A stretch of DNA of 64,000 bases from Desulfobacterales bacterium (GCA_034003325.1 JAVEYW010000001.1:343838-407837); one strand, 5' to 3'; shown: positions 9,364 to 18,165, counted from the stretch's first letter. A program made the numbers and translations. The notes: generated from the letters alone by a model not told the origin.

Positions 9364-9385
9364 GGGCGGACACGCAGGTCCGCCC
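9364..9385. other. Intercistronic hairpin
   Basis: Perfect 8-bp inverted repeat GGGCGGAC / GTCCGCCC with a six-base loop, between the capsid stop and the gp36-like start. No U-run follows on either strand. Confidence 0.55.
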
Positions 9386-9392
9386 CAGCGGG

Positions 9393-10376
9393 TTAGGTCA
9401 AAATGGTATCCACCCACAAAAAGCCAAGATCCGCCCCGGTGGCGACGATATGCGTATCCTCGGCCACCTCATAAACGTCCTGATGCTCCGCGGCCTCCCG
9501 CCACCTCACGGTGCGCCGCGGGGATCCGTCTTCATACGCCGCCCGCGCCTGGTACCCTGCGGACGGGGTTTTGAGACCGGGCCGGGTGGGTCGATAGAAC
9601 AGAAACGCGCTGCCCTTGCCGGCGTTTTTCTCCCAGACGTTGACGGCGGTAAAATCGGTGCCGGCCTTGGTCTCCTTGGCCGAAGAATAAATGGCCTCTC
9701 CGATCAGCACCTCATCGAGATCGAGGATGGCCGCGATCATATCGGCGGACAAAATGCCCCGTTGGGTGTACTGAATACGGGCCAGCAGATCGTCCAATTC
9801 TTTGACCTTCATGTAGGTGCCGTGATCCATCAGCAGCGTGTTGGGCTTCATGCCCGTTGCCGCCCGGATGCTTTCGATGCGGGCGTTCACGTCGGCCAAA
9901 AAGGTGTTGGTGGCGTCGTTCGGTGCCCAGAGGCCGGCGGCATCCTCGCCGCCCGAGGTGGCGCTCCACGTCGTTGAAAGCACCAGATCCGCGACCCGCC
10001 GCTCTTTTTTCAGATCGATTTTGTCGGCCGCGAACTCGATGGCGTCCTGATCCGGGTTCAGCGGGGGCGCGCCGGCCACCTTGGCCGCCCGCCGATCCTC
10101 GTCGGTCACCTCATGGGCGAAGGCGTATTCCTTGGTGGCGATATCGATATAGTCCACCGGGTACCCGCCGCGATTCGCGCGCGTTCCCGGCGCCCTTATA
10201 CCGGCCTCGTCCCGGAACCAGGCGCCCTTCAGATAGCGCGCGATTTTTGCTTTCGGGGACACCTTGTCGATGATCGGGAACACCCGGTCCGCGACATAAC
10301 TCTGGTTGCGATAGGCCACGCTGACGTTTGCCAGCGGCCCGGCTACAATCAATTCTCTCGTATTGGGTTGGGGCAT
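9393..10376 (-). CDS. Phage major capsid protein
   Basis: A 327-residue protein between a small decoration-type protein and the gp36-like gene. It opens with a typical capsid pattern, VAYRNQSYVADRVFP followed by KIARYLKGAWFRDEA and ends DLGFLWVDTILT. The order protease/scaffold, decoration, capsid supports an HK97-fold major capsid protein. It does not look like the Mu gpT family; it resembles capsid proteins of other temperate phages, so the head module may be mosaic. Confidence 0.85.
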   Translation of the reverse strand: MPQPNTRELIVAGPLANVSVAYRNQSYVADRVFPIIDKVSPKAKIARYLKGAWFRDEAGIRAPGTRANRGGYPVDYIDIATKEYAFAHEVTDEDRRAAKVAGAPPLNPDQDAIEFAADKIDLKKERRVADLVLSTTWSATSGGEDAAGLWAPNDATNTFLADVNARIESIRAATGMKPNTLLMDHGTYMKVKELDDLLARIQYTQRGILSADMIAAILDLDEVLIGEAIYSSAKETKAGTDFTAVNVWEKNAGKGSAFLFYRPTRPGLKTPSAGYQARAAYEDGSPRRTVRWREAAEHQDVYEVAEDTHIVATGADLGFLWVDTILT

Positions 10377-10410
10377 GTTACTGACCTCCTGACGTATTTT
10401 TGGTTATGGG

Positions 10411-10806
10411 TTACGATGCGGCATTCACCTGATGCACCGCGCCGGAGAGAAGCACCTCTCCCAGTTCGTCCTCGCCGCCGCCCGAAAGGCATCTGCCGAT
10501 CGCCAGATCGAGCGCGACATCCGCGTCCAGGCCCTTGCCGGCGTCCGCGGCATCGATGTATTCGAGTTTCACCCACTCGTTTTCCGCCACCGTCTCGCCA
10601 AGCTGAATCTTGCTGATACCGATCAGCCGGACACTTGCCGCCGCTCCGGATACGGGCGCGTTTTGCAGCACGCCAAGCGGTATGTCGGTAGTGGCGTTCG
10701 GCCGGCGGACTTTGCCGGTGTCCAGCACCACGATGCGATACTGATCGCTTGAAAGATCCTCGGCCGCTTCGAAACTTACGTCTAACACTCTGTTTTCGGT
10801 TGCCAT
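10411..10806 (-). CDS. Capsid decoration-type protein (DUF2190-like)
   Basis: Start set at ATG 10806 (MATENRVLDVSFEAAEDL) because AAGGAGC is eight bases upstream; 131 residues. The sequence alternates short beta strands and glycine-rich turns (YRIVVLDTGKVRR, IPLGVLQNAPVSG) as in small head decoration proteins of the DUF2190/gpD kind. It lies between the protease/scaffold and the major capsid gene, the usual site for a decoration protein. Confidence 0.7.
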   Translation of the reverse strand: MATENRVLDVSFEAAEDLSSDQYRIVVLDTGKVRRPNATTDIPLGVLQNAPVSGAAASVRLIGISKIQLGETVAENEWVKLEYIDAADAGKGLDADVALDLAIGRCLSGGGEDELGEVLLSGAVHQVNAAS

Positions 10807-10846
10807 CTGAATAGCTCCTTTTTTGTTGTTTTCGGGTCCTGTTCGT

Positions 10847-11455
10847 TTATACGGCCAGCTCGCGGCTGTATTCCGCCGCCAGGTCGGGCCGCTCGCGCTG
10901 CGCCTCCGAGAATGCGGCCGCGTAGCCAAGATCCGGCTTGTCTTTCAGCTTTTGGGCCGTCAGGGCCGCCAGCGTTTGCGATGCGGCGCCGGCGCCCGCG
11001 TCTTTGTCCCGGGTGGCGATTTCGGAAAAATCCACCAGTTTCGGTAGCCCGTCGATGAATGCGCGGAACCAGGCATCCGGGGTCTTTTTCTCGCCCCCAT
11101 CGCAAAATTGCAGGGGGTCCTCGTCGGGCAGTTGGGCCATGAACATGGCGAGGCCTGCCGACACCCAGGCCGGGGCGAGCTTGCCCGCCTTGACGCCCGC
11201 CTCGCAAAATTGACGGATTTTTTCTTCCCGCTCGGCCCGCTTCCGGGTCGCCTCCGCCTCCGCGAACTCGGCGCGGACTCGTTTTGCCTCATCTTCGGCC
11301 GCCTGCTTTTTGGCCGCCGTGATATCGGCCTCGGTAAACAGTCCGGGGGCGGGGTCGGCAGGCTTTGCCGCCGGCGCGATCAGATCGATATCTTCGTCCT
11401 TACCGCCGAGCTTTTTGAACACGTTGATCGCATTTAAAAATTCACTAAATTTCAT
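10847..11455 (-). CDS. Nested scaffold product inside the protease gene (Mu Z-like)
   Basis: In-frame ATG 11455 (residue 145 of the protease) is preceded by AAGGAGACTGGC, an ideal ribosome site seven bases from the start. The 202-residue product MKFSEFLNAINVFKKLG... contains only the coiled-coil scaffold region. Mu makes its scaffold Z in just this way from gene I. The start is seen in sequence; expression is inferred. Confidence 0.55.
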   Translation of the reverse strand: MKFSEFLNAINVFKKLGGKDEDIDLIAPAAKPADPAPGLFTEADITAAKKQAAEDEAKRVRAEFAEAEATRKRAEREEKIRQFCEAGVKAGKLAPAWVSAGLAMFMAQLPDEDPLQFCDGGEKKTPDAWFRAFIDGLPKLVDFSEIATRDKDAGAGAASQTLAALTAQKLKDKPDLGYAAAFSEAQRERPDLAAEYSRELAV

Positions 11456-11887
11456 GCCAGTCTCCTTTTCTGCTTTTTTGCTGTTTTCAAACAAAATCAT
11501 GGTTTCGACGCCATCCCCGAAAGCCGGCAGGGGAGCGAGGCCCTTGACCGCCGGCGGCCTTCCGCCCAGGAACCCGACGTGGCGCAAGCGCCCATCCGGA
11601 TAAAACGCCGCGCTTCGGTTGGCGTATAGCTTCCCGTTCACCCACTCCCGGAGCGCTTCCACCGGGGCGATGTCGGCCAGCAGGCGCTTGACACCGCCCT
11701 CGACCGTCGCCTTGACCCCGTTGACCCAGCCATAGGCCGGGCTGTTGTCGCGGGGGTGTCCCAGCACCAGCGGCGGCAAATTTTTTTCATCGAACGAGGC
11801 CACGGCCGCATCGATCAGTTGATCGCCGTCGTGATCGCGGCCCGTGCTGTCGGTCTGCTTGCCGCCCTTAAAAATCTCAATCCACAT
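10847..11887 (-). CDS. Head maturation protease with scaffold domain (Mu gpI-like)
   Basis: A 346-residue protein. The N-terminal ~140 residues (LVLGHPRDNSPAYGWV, LYANRSAAFYPDG, GFLGGRPPAVKGL) match the Mu gpI-type capsid protease region; the C-terminal part is Lys/Glu/Ala-rich with a coiled coil (residues ~190-220), as in an internal scaffold. An ATG at 11455 with an excellent ribosome site would produce the scaffold alone, as for Mu Z within I. It precedes decoration and capsid genes. Confidence 0.82.
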   Translation of the reverse strand: MWIEIFKGGKQTDSTGRDHDGDQLIDAAVASFDEKNLPPLVLGHPRDNSPAYGWVNGVKATVEGGVKRLLADIAPVEALREWVNGKLYANRSAAFYPDGRLRHVGFLGGRPPAVKGLAPLPAFGDGVETMILFENSKKAEKETGMKFSEFLNAINVFKKLGGKDEDIDLIAPAAKPADPAPGLFTEADITAAKKQAAEDEAKRVRAEFAEAEATRKRAEREEKIRQFCEAGVKAGKLAPAWVSAGLAMFMAQLPDEDPLQFCDGGEKKTPDAWFRAFIDGLPKLVDFSEIATRDKDAGAGAASQTLAALTAQKLKDKPDLGYAAAFSEAQRERPDLAAEYSRELAV

Positions 11888-11997
11888 GCCCGCCTCCTTT
11901 AAACGCGCTGTAAGCCCGAATTTCAGGCGATGGTCAAATTGCTCGCCTTACTCCATACCTCATACGGCGAACGCTTCAAATTTAGCCCCTCGCGCCG

Positions 11998-12492
11998 CTA
12001 CAGGCCCAAAAAGTCGAATATCGTCGCCCTGATTTCGTCCCAATCCTCGTTCTGAACCATCAAAAAAGGTCTTTCGGGCATGACGCTGCCCGGATGCCGG
12101 ACGCTTTTGAAGATCCCGAAGGGCGTTTTTAATGCCTTTTTGACCCTGGGCCGGATCACGCGCGGTTCGGTTTTGCCCCCGAGCTGATGAATGGCCGCGT
12201 ATTTCACATTGGTCCCCACCGCCGCCCAGTCGGCTCCCGATTCGGCCGTGATGCTTCTGCGCAATCTCCCCGTGAGGCTTAGGGTCTGACCGCCGTCCCG
12301 CCCGGCCCGTTTCGAAACCGGCCACCTGTCCGGCCTGCCGCCCGCGGCGAAATTCTTCTCGACCGAGGCCTTCAGGGTCTCGGCGATAACGCTCATCAGC
12401 GGCCGCGTGTCGGCCAGCCGGTCGGCGGCTGCCTTCAGCAGCTTCAGCACCCCGTCATCGCTCGCGCTTATGGAAATCGTTACCCCTGCCAT
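11998..12492 (-). CDS. Virion morphogenesis protein (Mu gpG-like, tail completion)
   Basis: 164 residues with the family pattern: N-terminal helix, then FAAGGRPDRWPVSKRA, TLSLTGRLRRSIT, KYAAIHQLGG and MPERPFLMV. This is the gpG/phage virion morphogenesis family involved in head completion or head-tail joining. It lies between gpF-like and gpI-like genes as in Mu. The 110 bases downstream to the protease start contain no gene. Confidence 0.9.
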   Translation of the reverse strand: MAGVTISISASDDGVLKLLKAAADRLADTRPLMSVIAETLKASVEKNFAAGGRPDRWPVSKRAGRDGGQTLSLTGRLRRSITAESGADWAAVGTNVKYAAIHQLGGKTEPRVIRPRVKKALKTPFGIFKSVRHPGSVMPERPFLMVQNEDWDEIRATIFDFLGL

Positions 12493-12541
12493 TGACTTTC
12501 CCCCCTGGGCCGGCTTAAAATTACTTTAGTGATTGTGGCGT

Positions 12542-12581
12542 CGTCAGGGTGTCCCGCCGGGGCGGGGTCCGGATCCTGACG
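12542..12581. other. Intercistronic hairpin
   Basis: CGTCAGG / CCTGACG (7 bp, perfect) enclosing a second GC-rich stem CCCGCC / GGCGGG, between the gpF-like and gpG-like genes. No U-run. Confidence 0.5.
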
Positions 12582-12602
12582 GGTCCGCTCAAGAGTCCGG
12601 CC

Positions 12603-13907
12603 CTACTTGAGCTCCTCCTCCCGGTACAGCAGCACCCCGCCTCGCTGCGCTTCCAGATACCGGTACATCGCTTTTTCGCTGCGGCCCGATTTCGGCATAA
12701 ACGCCGTGGCGCTCCACCATCTGCCGCCGATCAGGCTCCACGAAACATAACCGACGATGGCCTTGCCGGTCCGAAACATCCGGATCAGCCTGAGCGCCAT
12801 GCGGGTATCGCCCTGGACCGTCACGGGCCGCTGCCAGATCTCATATGGGGCCTTGATCGTTCGCGCCAGGAGGCGCATGTACGGCCCCTTGTCGGTCCAT
12901 GTGGCTTTCCAGCCGCCGGTGGCCTTGTCGATGAAAAATCCCTTATCGACCGGCACGCTGAGCCCGCAGGGCAGCGGGTGCATGCTTTGCCCGTCGATGT
13001 CCTTGATGCCGAATTCATCCAGAAAGGCCTTCACGTAAGTTTCCGGCGCAAGGCCTTTTTCCATCACATCCGCCGCCGTGACGGGCAGAACGTGCCGGAT
13101 GTCCATCTCCGAAAGTTTCGGCAGGCAACGGTTCTCGGTGAATACCGGCCCTCCGGTTTCCCGGCAGATCGCACCGGGGAAGCCCCTCGGCAATTTCAGA
13201 TCCGTGAGTTTTTCGGAGAGGGCCTCGGGCGCAAACCCGGCCGTCCACTCCTTGCCGACGTTGTGCATGAAGCCGGTATCCGGCATCAGCAACCGCGCGG
13301 GGAGCTTTTGCCCTGTCCGCCAGTCGGTCGGCTCAAAAAGCTTTCCGGTCGGATCTTCCGTTTCGACCGTCAATCCGTCCCGATCGACCTCCCGGCCGGA
13401 GACGCTGTCCACGCCGCACCGGCACCGGTATCCGTTCGGCGGAAACCAAGTGTCCCAGATCGGATGATCCGCCGGAAAAATCCGGCCATTCATCGCCCGA
13501 TGCGTCGGCCGGGTGCGGCCGTCGTTGATCGCGCTGTAGCGCCAATAGGGCCGCGCCTTCAAAATCTCCGGGCGGGTCATCTGGGCATACCGGCCCGCCA
13601 TGTAGGCGCTTTGCACATTGGTGCGAAAAATCATGTCCAGCCGCACGCCGCTCCATCCCTGCTGGTCGATGATGTCCTTGATCCGCAGCTTCCAGTCCTC
13701 GAAGGTCTCCCCGTCCGAAAGGGCATGGTAGATCGCCGTATGCACCGCCTCGATCTGGTCGATCCGGTTGAGACCGGTGACGTAAAACCCCCTGGCGTGC
13801 ATCTGTTCGGCCATCTCGTCAAAATCGGCGCGCGCCATCGGCACCTTGTCGGCCCAGAAGGCCAGCGCCTCCCGCATGGGCATGGCGAACGGATTAACGC
13901 TTGGCAT
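12603..13907 (-). CDS. Head morphogenesis protein (Mu gpF / SPP1 gp7) fused to a PBECR-type nuclease-like domain
   Basis: Start set at ATG 13907 (MPSVNPFAMPMREAL), with GGGGGCGG just upstream; 434 residues overlapping the portal gene by 14 bases. Residues ~60-180 carry the SPP1 gp7/gpF signature (RTNVQSAYMAGRY, WRYSAINDGRTRPTH, WFPPNGYRCRCGV). The C-terminal ~150 residues (from ~280, MEKGLAPETYVKAFL... to RGGVLLYREEE) resemble the phage-associated Barnase/EndoU/ColicinE5-D/RelE-like (PBECR) domain that is often fused to these minor head proteins, thought to be injected with DNA. The domain call is by pattern memory and moderately sure. Confidence 0.85.
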   Translation of the reverse strand: MPSVNPFAMPMREALAFWADKVPMARADFDEMAEQMHARGFYVTGLNRIDQIEAVHTAIYHALSDGETFEDWKLRIKDIIDQQGWSGVRLDMIFRTNVQSAYMAGRYAQMTRPEILKARPYWRYSAINDGRTRPTHRAMNGRIFPADHPIWDTWFPPNGYRCRCGVDSVSGREVDRDGLTVETEDPTGKLFEPTDWRTGQKLPARLLMPDTGFMHNVGKEWTAGFAPEALSEKLTDLKLPRGFPGAICRETGGPVFTENRCLPKLSEMDIRHVLPVTAADVMEKGLAPETYVKAFLDEFGIKDIDGQSMHPLPCGLSVPVDKGFFIDKATGGWKATWTDKGPYMRLLARTIKAPYEIWQRPVTVQGDTRMALRLIRMFRTGKAIVGYVSWSLIGGRWWSATAFMPKSGRSEKAMYRYLEAQRGGVLLYREEELK

Positions 13908-15402
13908 ACCGCCCCCACATATGGGCCGCCACCATCGCCCGGGAAAGGGTTTGCGCCAGTTCTTCCGCGGCCGGCTCATCATCGAGCATCTCGGCCAGTA
14001 ACATCGTCAGATCCTCCCAGGACTGCGCCTGCTCGACCGCCGCCAGAATGTCGGCCGTTATCCGGTCCCGCTGGGCCGAGGCCACCGGCAGGATGCTGTC
14101 TACGCCGTCCTCGATCGCCTGCTGATCCGGGGTGAACCGGCTTCCAGCCGAAAAGGCCGGCGCTTTCCCCGCATTCTTGGCGTCGGCATCGGCCTTTTCC
14201 GGCTCGCTTTTGGCCTTAATCGTCGGTTGGCCTGCATCGGCCAGGGGAATACCGTAGGTATCGCTGACGTAGCTCTCAGGCACTCTCCCGGCCATCCCCA
14301 TATCGACCAGTAAAATCTTGTCCCGCTCGGCCAGGGCCTTTAAATCCTGCTCGGCCTCGGTGCGGATCCACAGCGCCGGGTAATCGGTCACCCCCGGAAA
14401 ATTATAGTCCACGATCCAGCGGATAAGCGTTGAATTCAGCGTCTCGCACAATAGATCCGCATCGGCCTTGATAATGTCCCCGCGGACCTCGTTGTGAACC
14501 TTGCCGGCGGCCAGCGAGCCCTCGCCCTTGACCTCGGTGGTGAGCGTTTGCCCCAGCACGGCCTTTGAAATCTGCCGGTCCATGTAATCGCACATCGATT
14601 CGTAGGAGACGCTCCCGGTCCTGGCCGCCTCCAAAAGTTCTATCTCCATGCTGTTCGGGATCTTGATGCCCGTATCCGCATGAACGGCATCGAGCGCATC
14701 CAGCAGCGCCTGTTGTTGGTCCGGCGCCGTGCCGGGCGGGTATTTGCCGAGCGCGGTCGGCATGCCGAATTTTTCCAGAAACACCAGCCAGAATTTGATG
14801 CCGTTTTTCTTAAACCAGACCGGCCACCAGAGTTTTTGGCCCATGCCGCTGCCGTAAGGGTTGTCCGAGCTGCCCCAACTGAACACCACGAATTTGCGAT
14901 CCGGCAGCGCCTCGCCATCGAGCATGTTGGCGGGCGTCAGGAGCCGCAACTCCCGGTCCATCGTGAAGCTGAACCGTCGCGGGTGCTTGCCGACCAGGGC
15001 GGCGGGGACCCAGAGGCCGCCCGCTTCATGCCACATCACTTCCACCACATAAAACCCGTAGAGCACGGCCTGAAGGAGTTCGGCCACGCTGCGCGTGAAA
15101 TTCAGGCCCTCAACCGCCTCATGCACTTTATCCGCGATCTCTTGCGCCCGGCTGCTCTCATCCGCCGGAACGATCTCCCACTCGCGCCCGGCCACCGCCA
15201 GATACCGGGTTTGCAGCACGCTTCCGGCATGGGCGTCCCGGGCCACCTCGTCATAGAGCTTCAAGCCCCGGCCGTTGGATTCCGTTAAGAGCACCGGGTC
15301 CGGGTTTTCAAGGCGGTTGAGCCATCCGGAGAAGATATCGATGTCTTTCTGGGCGGTCGCGATTTCATCGGTGACCGGTTTTTTGCGGTTCTCGTCAGCC
15401 AT
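13894..15402 (-). CDS. Portal protein (Mu gp29-like, DUF935)
   Basis: 502 residues. Typical DUF935 features are seen: an N-terminal region with YDEVARDAHAGSVLQTRYLAV, central WGSSDNPYGSGMGQKLWWPVWFKK-like segment and FGMPTALGKYPPG, then VLGQTLTTEVKGEGS. It forms the dodecameric ring through which DNA is packaged. It overlaps the terminase gene by eight bases and the gpF-like gene by 14, so the packaging module is tightly coupled. Confidence 0.92.
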   Translation of the reverse strand: MADENRKKPVTDEIATAQKDIDIFSGWLNRLENPDPVLLTESNGRGLKLYDEVARDAHAGSVLQTRYLAVAGREWEIVPADESSRAQEIADKVHEAVEGLNFTRSVAELLQAVLYGFYVVEVMWHEAGGLWVPAALVGKHPRRFSFTMDRELRLLTPANMLDGEALPDRKFVVFSWGSSDNPYGSGMGQKLWWPVWFKKNGIKFWLVFLEKFGMPTALGKYPPGTAPDQQQALLDALDAVHADTGIKIPNSMEIELLEAARTGSVSYESMCDYMDRQISKAVLGQTLTTEVKGEGSLAAGKVHNEVRGDIIKADADLLCETLNSTLIRWIVDYNFPGVTDYPALWIRTEAEQDLKALAERDKILLVDMGMAGRVPESYVSDTYGIPLADAGQPTIKAKSEPEKADADAKNAGKAPAFSAGSRFTPDQQAIEDGVDSILPVASAQRDRITADILAAVEQAQSWEDLTMLLAEMLDDEPAAEELAQTLSRAMVAAHMWGRYAKR

Positions 15403-16708
15403 TTCGCGCTCCCATGAAGTGCGTCAGTTTCGTGTATGTCCTTCGCCCCGTGGACTCAAATTCGATCGGGCCGGCGGGATTGCCTGCCGCATGAAGCGCC
15501 AGAAAACACGCCCACGTCCTATCCGCATGCCCCGCGCTGTCGGAATCGGCCATAAACCTCGGGGCGCCGGTGGCCGTGGGCACTTTTTTCAGTTTGTGCA
15601 AATCCGCCCGCAGATGGGCATCCCCCATCGGGATCCGGATCTTTCGATCCTCGAAGGCTTCCTTGCCGACCGTCGCCAGCATCAGCTTGCTGGCAAGGTT
15701 AAAGAGCACGCCCTCGACGCGATAGGTTCCGTGTCTGCGCTGGGCGTCCTCCACGGGCTTTTCCCCCATGCCGGTCTGGTCCATGCAGCATCGGGCAACC
15801 CTGTACCGGGCCATCACCTCATCCAGCAGCGCATCCTGTTCGGCAAAGCTGATGCGTTTCTTCGCGATGATTTCGCGGGTCCACATCACGTCCCCGACGG
15901 CTTCCAGCACATAGATGACAAAGAGGTCCTTTCTGGCGCCGATATCCACCCCAACGAAGCAGGGGCCGCCGGCGTACTGCGAAGGGTCGCCTGCCTTTTC
16001 GTGCTCAACGGCGTTGATGAGTTCGAAGGACAGCCAGGCGGACGCCTCATCGAGCCACTTCAGTTCAAATTCCTGCGCCCAGGCGTCCTCGTCATCGAGC
16101 GCGCGCTTCAACTCCTCGATGTTTCTCGGAAGCCCATCATTAACGGCCTGATAGATGTCGGTCGTTTGCCGGTACCAGACCGGATCATCGCCGGTCATGA
16201 GATCGTAAAACTTGTTGTCCTTGCCGTTCGGCGTCGAAACCACCCGAAGCTTCCACCCGGCGGATATAACCGGGAAAAGGGCGGTCCAGATTTTTCTTGA
16301 ATCCTGATGGAAGGCGAACTCATCCAGAAAGACGTTCGCCGAAAACCCCCGCGCCGTGTCCGGGTTCGCCGGAAGGGCCGTAATCTTGGACCCATTGGGC
16401 CAAACGACTTCAAGGGCCTTGTAAGTGGCATCCCCCCGGTACTCCGTTTCAACGGCTTTGATGACCGCGCCCATGGCCTGGCAATGCCGTTTAACGCCTT
16501 CCTCCATGGCTTCGCGGGCTTGTCTTTCCCCGCGGGATAAAATCACCCATCTTGCCCGCCGGCCTTCGATGTCCGCGACCTGGCAGTCCTTGGCCACCTC
16601 AAACGTGGTGGTGAAGGTTTTGCCGGTTTGCCGAGCGAACATCCCCACCTTGAACCGCGAATCGGTGGTTACCCAGCGTTGCTGGTATGGGTAGAAGATC
16701 TCGCTCAT
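15395..16708 (-). CDS. Terminase large subunit (Mu gp28-like)
   Basis: 437 residues. Walker A is seen as ARQTGKT (25-31), Walker B with catalytic Glu as VFLDEF (D129, E130); later GVDIGARKDLFVIYVLE looks like the first acidic strand of the RNase H-fold nuclease domain and CCMDQTGMG a second one. It cuts and pumps DNA into the prohead during headful packaging. Start overlaps the small subunit gene by four bases (ATGA). Confidence 0.93.
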   Translation of the reverse strand: MSEIFYPYQQRWVTTDSRFKVGMFARQTGKTFTTTFEVAKDCQVADIEGRRARWVILSRGERQAREAMEEGVKRHCQAMGAVIKAVETEYRGDATYKALEVVWPNGSKITALPANPDTARGFSANVFLDEFAFHQDSRKIWTALFPVISAGWKLRVVSTPNGKDNKFYDLMTGDDPVWYRQTTDIYQAVNDGLPRNIEELKRALDDEDAWAQEFELKWLDEASAWLSFELINAVEHEKAGDPSQYAGGPCFVGVDIGARKDLFVIYVLEAVGDVMWTREIIAKKRISFAEQDALLDEVMARYRVARCCMDQTGMGEKPVEDAQRRHGTYRVEGVLFNLASKLMLATVGKEAFEDRKIRIPMGDAHLRADLHKLKKVPTATGAPRFMADSDSAGHADRTWACFLALHAAGNPAGPIEFESTGRRTYTKLTHFMGARNG

Positions 16709-17307
16709 GCGCCGTAGGTTTCCATGATGATTTTCTTGAACATCTCGGAAGACATCTTGCCGCCGGTCTGCTGCGAGGCTTCGGCCATCGCGCCCATGGT
16801 TTTGGCTTTGAGCCGCTCCCGCTCCTGTTTTTGCGCCTCGTCCCGGATCGCGGTTTCCCGGTCCAGGCTCGTTTTGCTCGCAAGCTCGATGCGCTGCGCG
16901 ATCAGCGCCACCTTGTTCAGCGTGTCCACATCGATCGGCTCTTCGGAATCCCCGTCCTGCGCCCGCAGGATCAAGTCAAATGTGAGGGTCTTTACCAGCT
17001 CCGTCACGGCCCGGCCAAGATCCGTCCCGGTCTGTTCGCCGAGTCCGCCCACCAGGGTGTTCGCGGCCTCTCTGGCCTGCCGCATCATCGTGTTTTTCTC
17101 TTCCGCCCACATGGCGTACCGGTTCAGCGCGGACCGGGTCAGCGGCCGTTCCCCGCGCTCCTCTAGCAGCGGATTCACCGCCTGCAAGATCTCCTGCTGG
17201 GTTTTTCTGCGGGATCTTAACTCCGCGTTGATCTCGACCCGGATATCCTCCGGAATCCGATCCACGGTGGAGAGCTGCCCGCGCCCGATGCGCTTTTTTT
17301 TAGCCAT
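16705..17307 (-). CDS. Terminase small subunit-like protein (Mu gp27, DUF3486)
   Basis: 200 residues beginning MAKKKRIGRGQLSTVDRIPEDIR, the well-conserved DUF3486 start, then a helix-turn-helix-like region (RRKTQQEILQAVNPLLEERGERPLTRSALNRY) and helical C-terminus. Family members lie directly before the large terminase in Mu-like phages and are taken as the DNA-recognition subunit. Confidence 0.9.
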   Translation of the reverse strand: MAKKKRIGRGQLSTVDRIPEDIRVEINAELRSRRKTQQEILQAVNPLLEERGERPLTRSALNRYAMWAEEKNTMMRQAREAANTLVGGLGEQTGTDLGRAVTELVKTLTFDLILRAQDGDSEEPIDVDTLNKVALIAQRIELASKTSLDRETAIRDEAQKQERERLKAKTMGAMAEASQQTGGKMSSEMFKKIIMETYGA

Positions 17308-17605
17308 GGTTCGGCCTCGGCCGCTTCACGCCGGGGACCACCACGCGCGCACACACCACATCCTCGCCCCGGCTCGTGAGCGTCGCCACCATGAGGCCGC
17401 ACATATCGTCCACGGTGACCAGGCCCTGCTCACGCAACCAGGCAAGCTCGGTCCGCACGCGGTCCCGGCTCGCGGAAAACCCGTAGGAGCCGGAAAGATC
17501 GGTCAACAGCGATTCATTCAGCGTACAATCCGGCTGCTCGTTCAGCAGCCGCAGCAGGGTGATGCGTAAATGCTCTCTGACGATGTCTTCATAGTTTACA
17601 GGCAT
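17300..17605 (-). CDS. Mu gp26-like small protein with winged-helix character
   Basis: Start at ATG 17605 (MPVNYEDIVREHLRI), preceded by GGGAGGTAGGG. 101 residues, predicted as a winged helix: LRITLLRLLNEQP, NESLLTDLSGSYGFSASRDRVRTELAWLREQGLV, then a beta wing. This matches the short proteins between gp25 and terminase in Mu-like phages. Overlaps the DUF3486 gene by eight bases. Role unknown; likely DNA-binding. Confidence 0.75.
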   Translation of the reverse strand: MPVNYEDIVREHLRITLLRLLNEQPDCTLNESLLTDLSGSYGFSASRDRVRTELAWLREQGLVTVDDMCGLMVATLTSRGEDVVCARVVVPGVKRPRPNHG

Positions 17606-17610
17606 TTTCC

Positions 17611-17955
17611 CTACCTCCCGCCGTTCAACAGGTGCTCGTGAATCAATTCCACACTCGCCTTGAGCGCATCCACCCCGCCGGTCAACTGCTTCACCTGCCC
17701 GGAAATATCGTTCATTCGCGCGTACATCTTCCCGAGATCCGTATGGGTCGGCGCATACCCGCACGCCGCCTCCACTTTTATCAACCGCTGGTCATGATCA
17801 TCCAGCCGCAACCCGATCCCGTGTTCCACCGCCCGGAACCGGTCGATGCTGATCTGCGCCCGCTTCATCAGCCAGACGAACGCCCCGACGATAAAGGTCA
17901 GCGCGCTATTCGCCACGTTGAATATGAGCGCCCAAAAAGCCAAATCCCGCGTCAT
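17611..17955 (-). CDS. Mu gp25-like membrane protein (DUF2730)
   Basis: 114 residues: one N-terminal membrane helix (FWALIFNVANSALTFIVGAFVWLM) followed by a coiled-coil region (HDQRLIKVEAACGYA... DISGQVKQLTGGVDALKASVELI), the DUF2730 layout. It overlaps the zinc-finger gene by ATGA. It sits in the lysis-to-terminase interval and may act as a spanin-like or accessory lysis protein, but that is unproven. Confidence 0.82.
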   Translation of the reverse strand: MTRDLAFWALIFNVANSALTFIVGAFVWLMKRAQISIDRFRAVEHGIGLRLDDHDQRLIKVEAACGYAPTHTDLGKMYARMNDISGQVKQLTGGVDALKASVELIHEHLLNGGR

Positions 17956-18158
17956 CCGAGCCCCTTCTCAAATCGTGTTTGACATGCCACGCACCGGGTG
18001 CATCCCGGCACCAGCGCCCGCCGTTTTTCCGGAATTTCTTCTCCGCAATCCTCGCATTCGCTCAACCCCTCGCCACCGTAAAGCCGCCGCCGGGCGCGGG
18101 CGATGCCGGCCCGCTGCATCGCCTCGGTCGCCCGCAGGCCGATATCGCACTCATCCAT
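17952..18158 (-). CDS. TraR/DksA-type zinc finger protein
   Basis: 68 residues from ATG 18158 (MDECDIGLRATEAMQ), chosen over an earlier ATG because GAGG lies five bases upstream and it removes overlap with the previous gene. A C4 zinc finger is visible: CEDCGEEIP then CTRCVACQ. Short TraR-like proteins bind the RNA polymerase secondary channel and mimic DksA/ppGpp. Many Mu-like and P2-like phages encode one beside the lysis genes. Confidence 0.85.
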   Translation of the reverse strand: MDECDIGLRATEAMQRAGIARARRRLYGGEGLSECEDCGEEIPEKRRALVPGCTRCVACQTRFEKGLG

Positions 18159-18165
18159 CGGCGCC

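Noticed and set aside
12549..14135. A 528-codon plus-strand frame opposite gpF and portal genes
   Set aside because: It is the Pro/Arg/His/Gly-rich complement of well recognised minus-strand genes in GC-rich DNA and has no ribosome site or domain.
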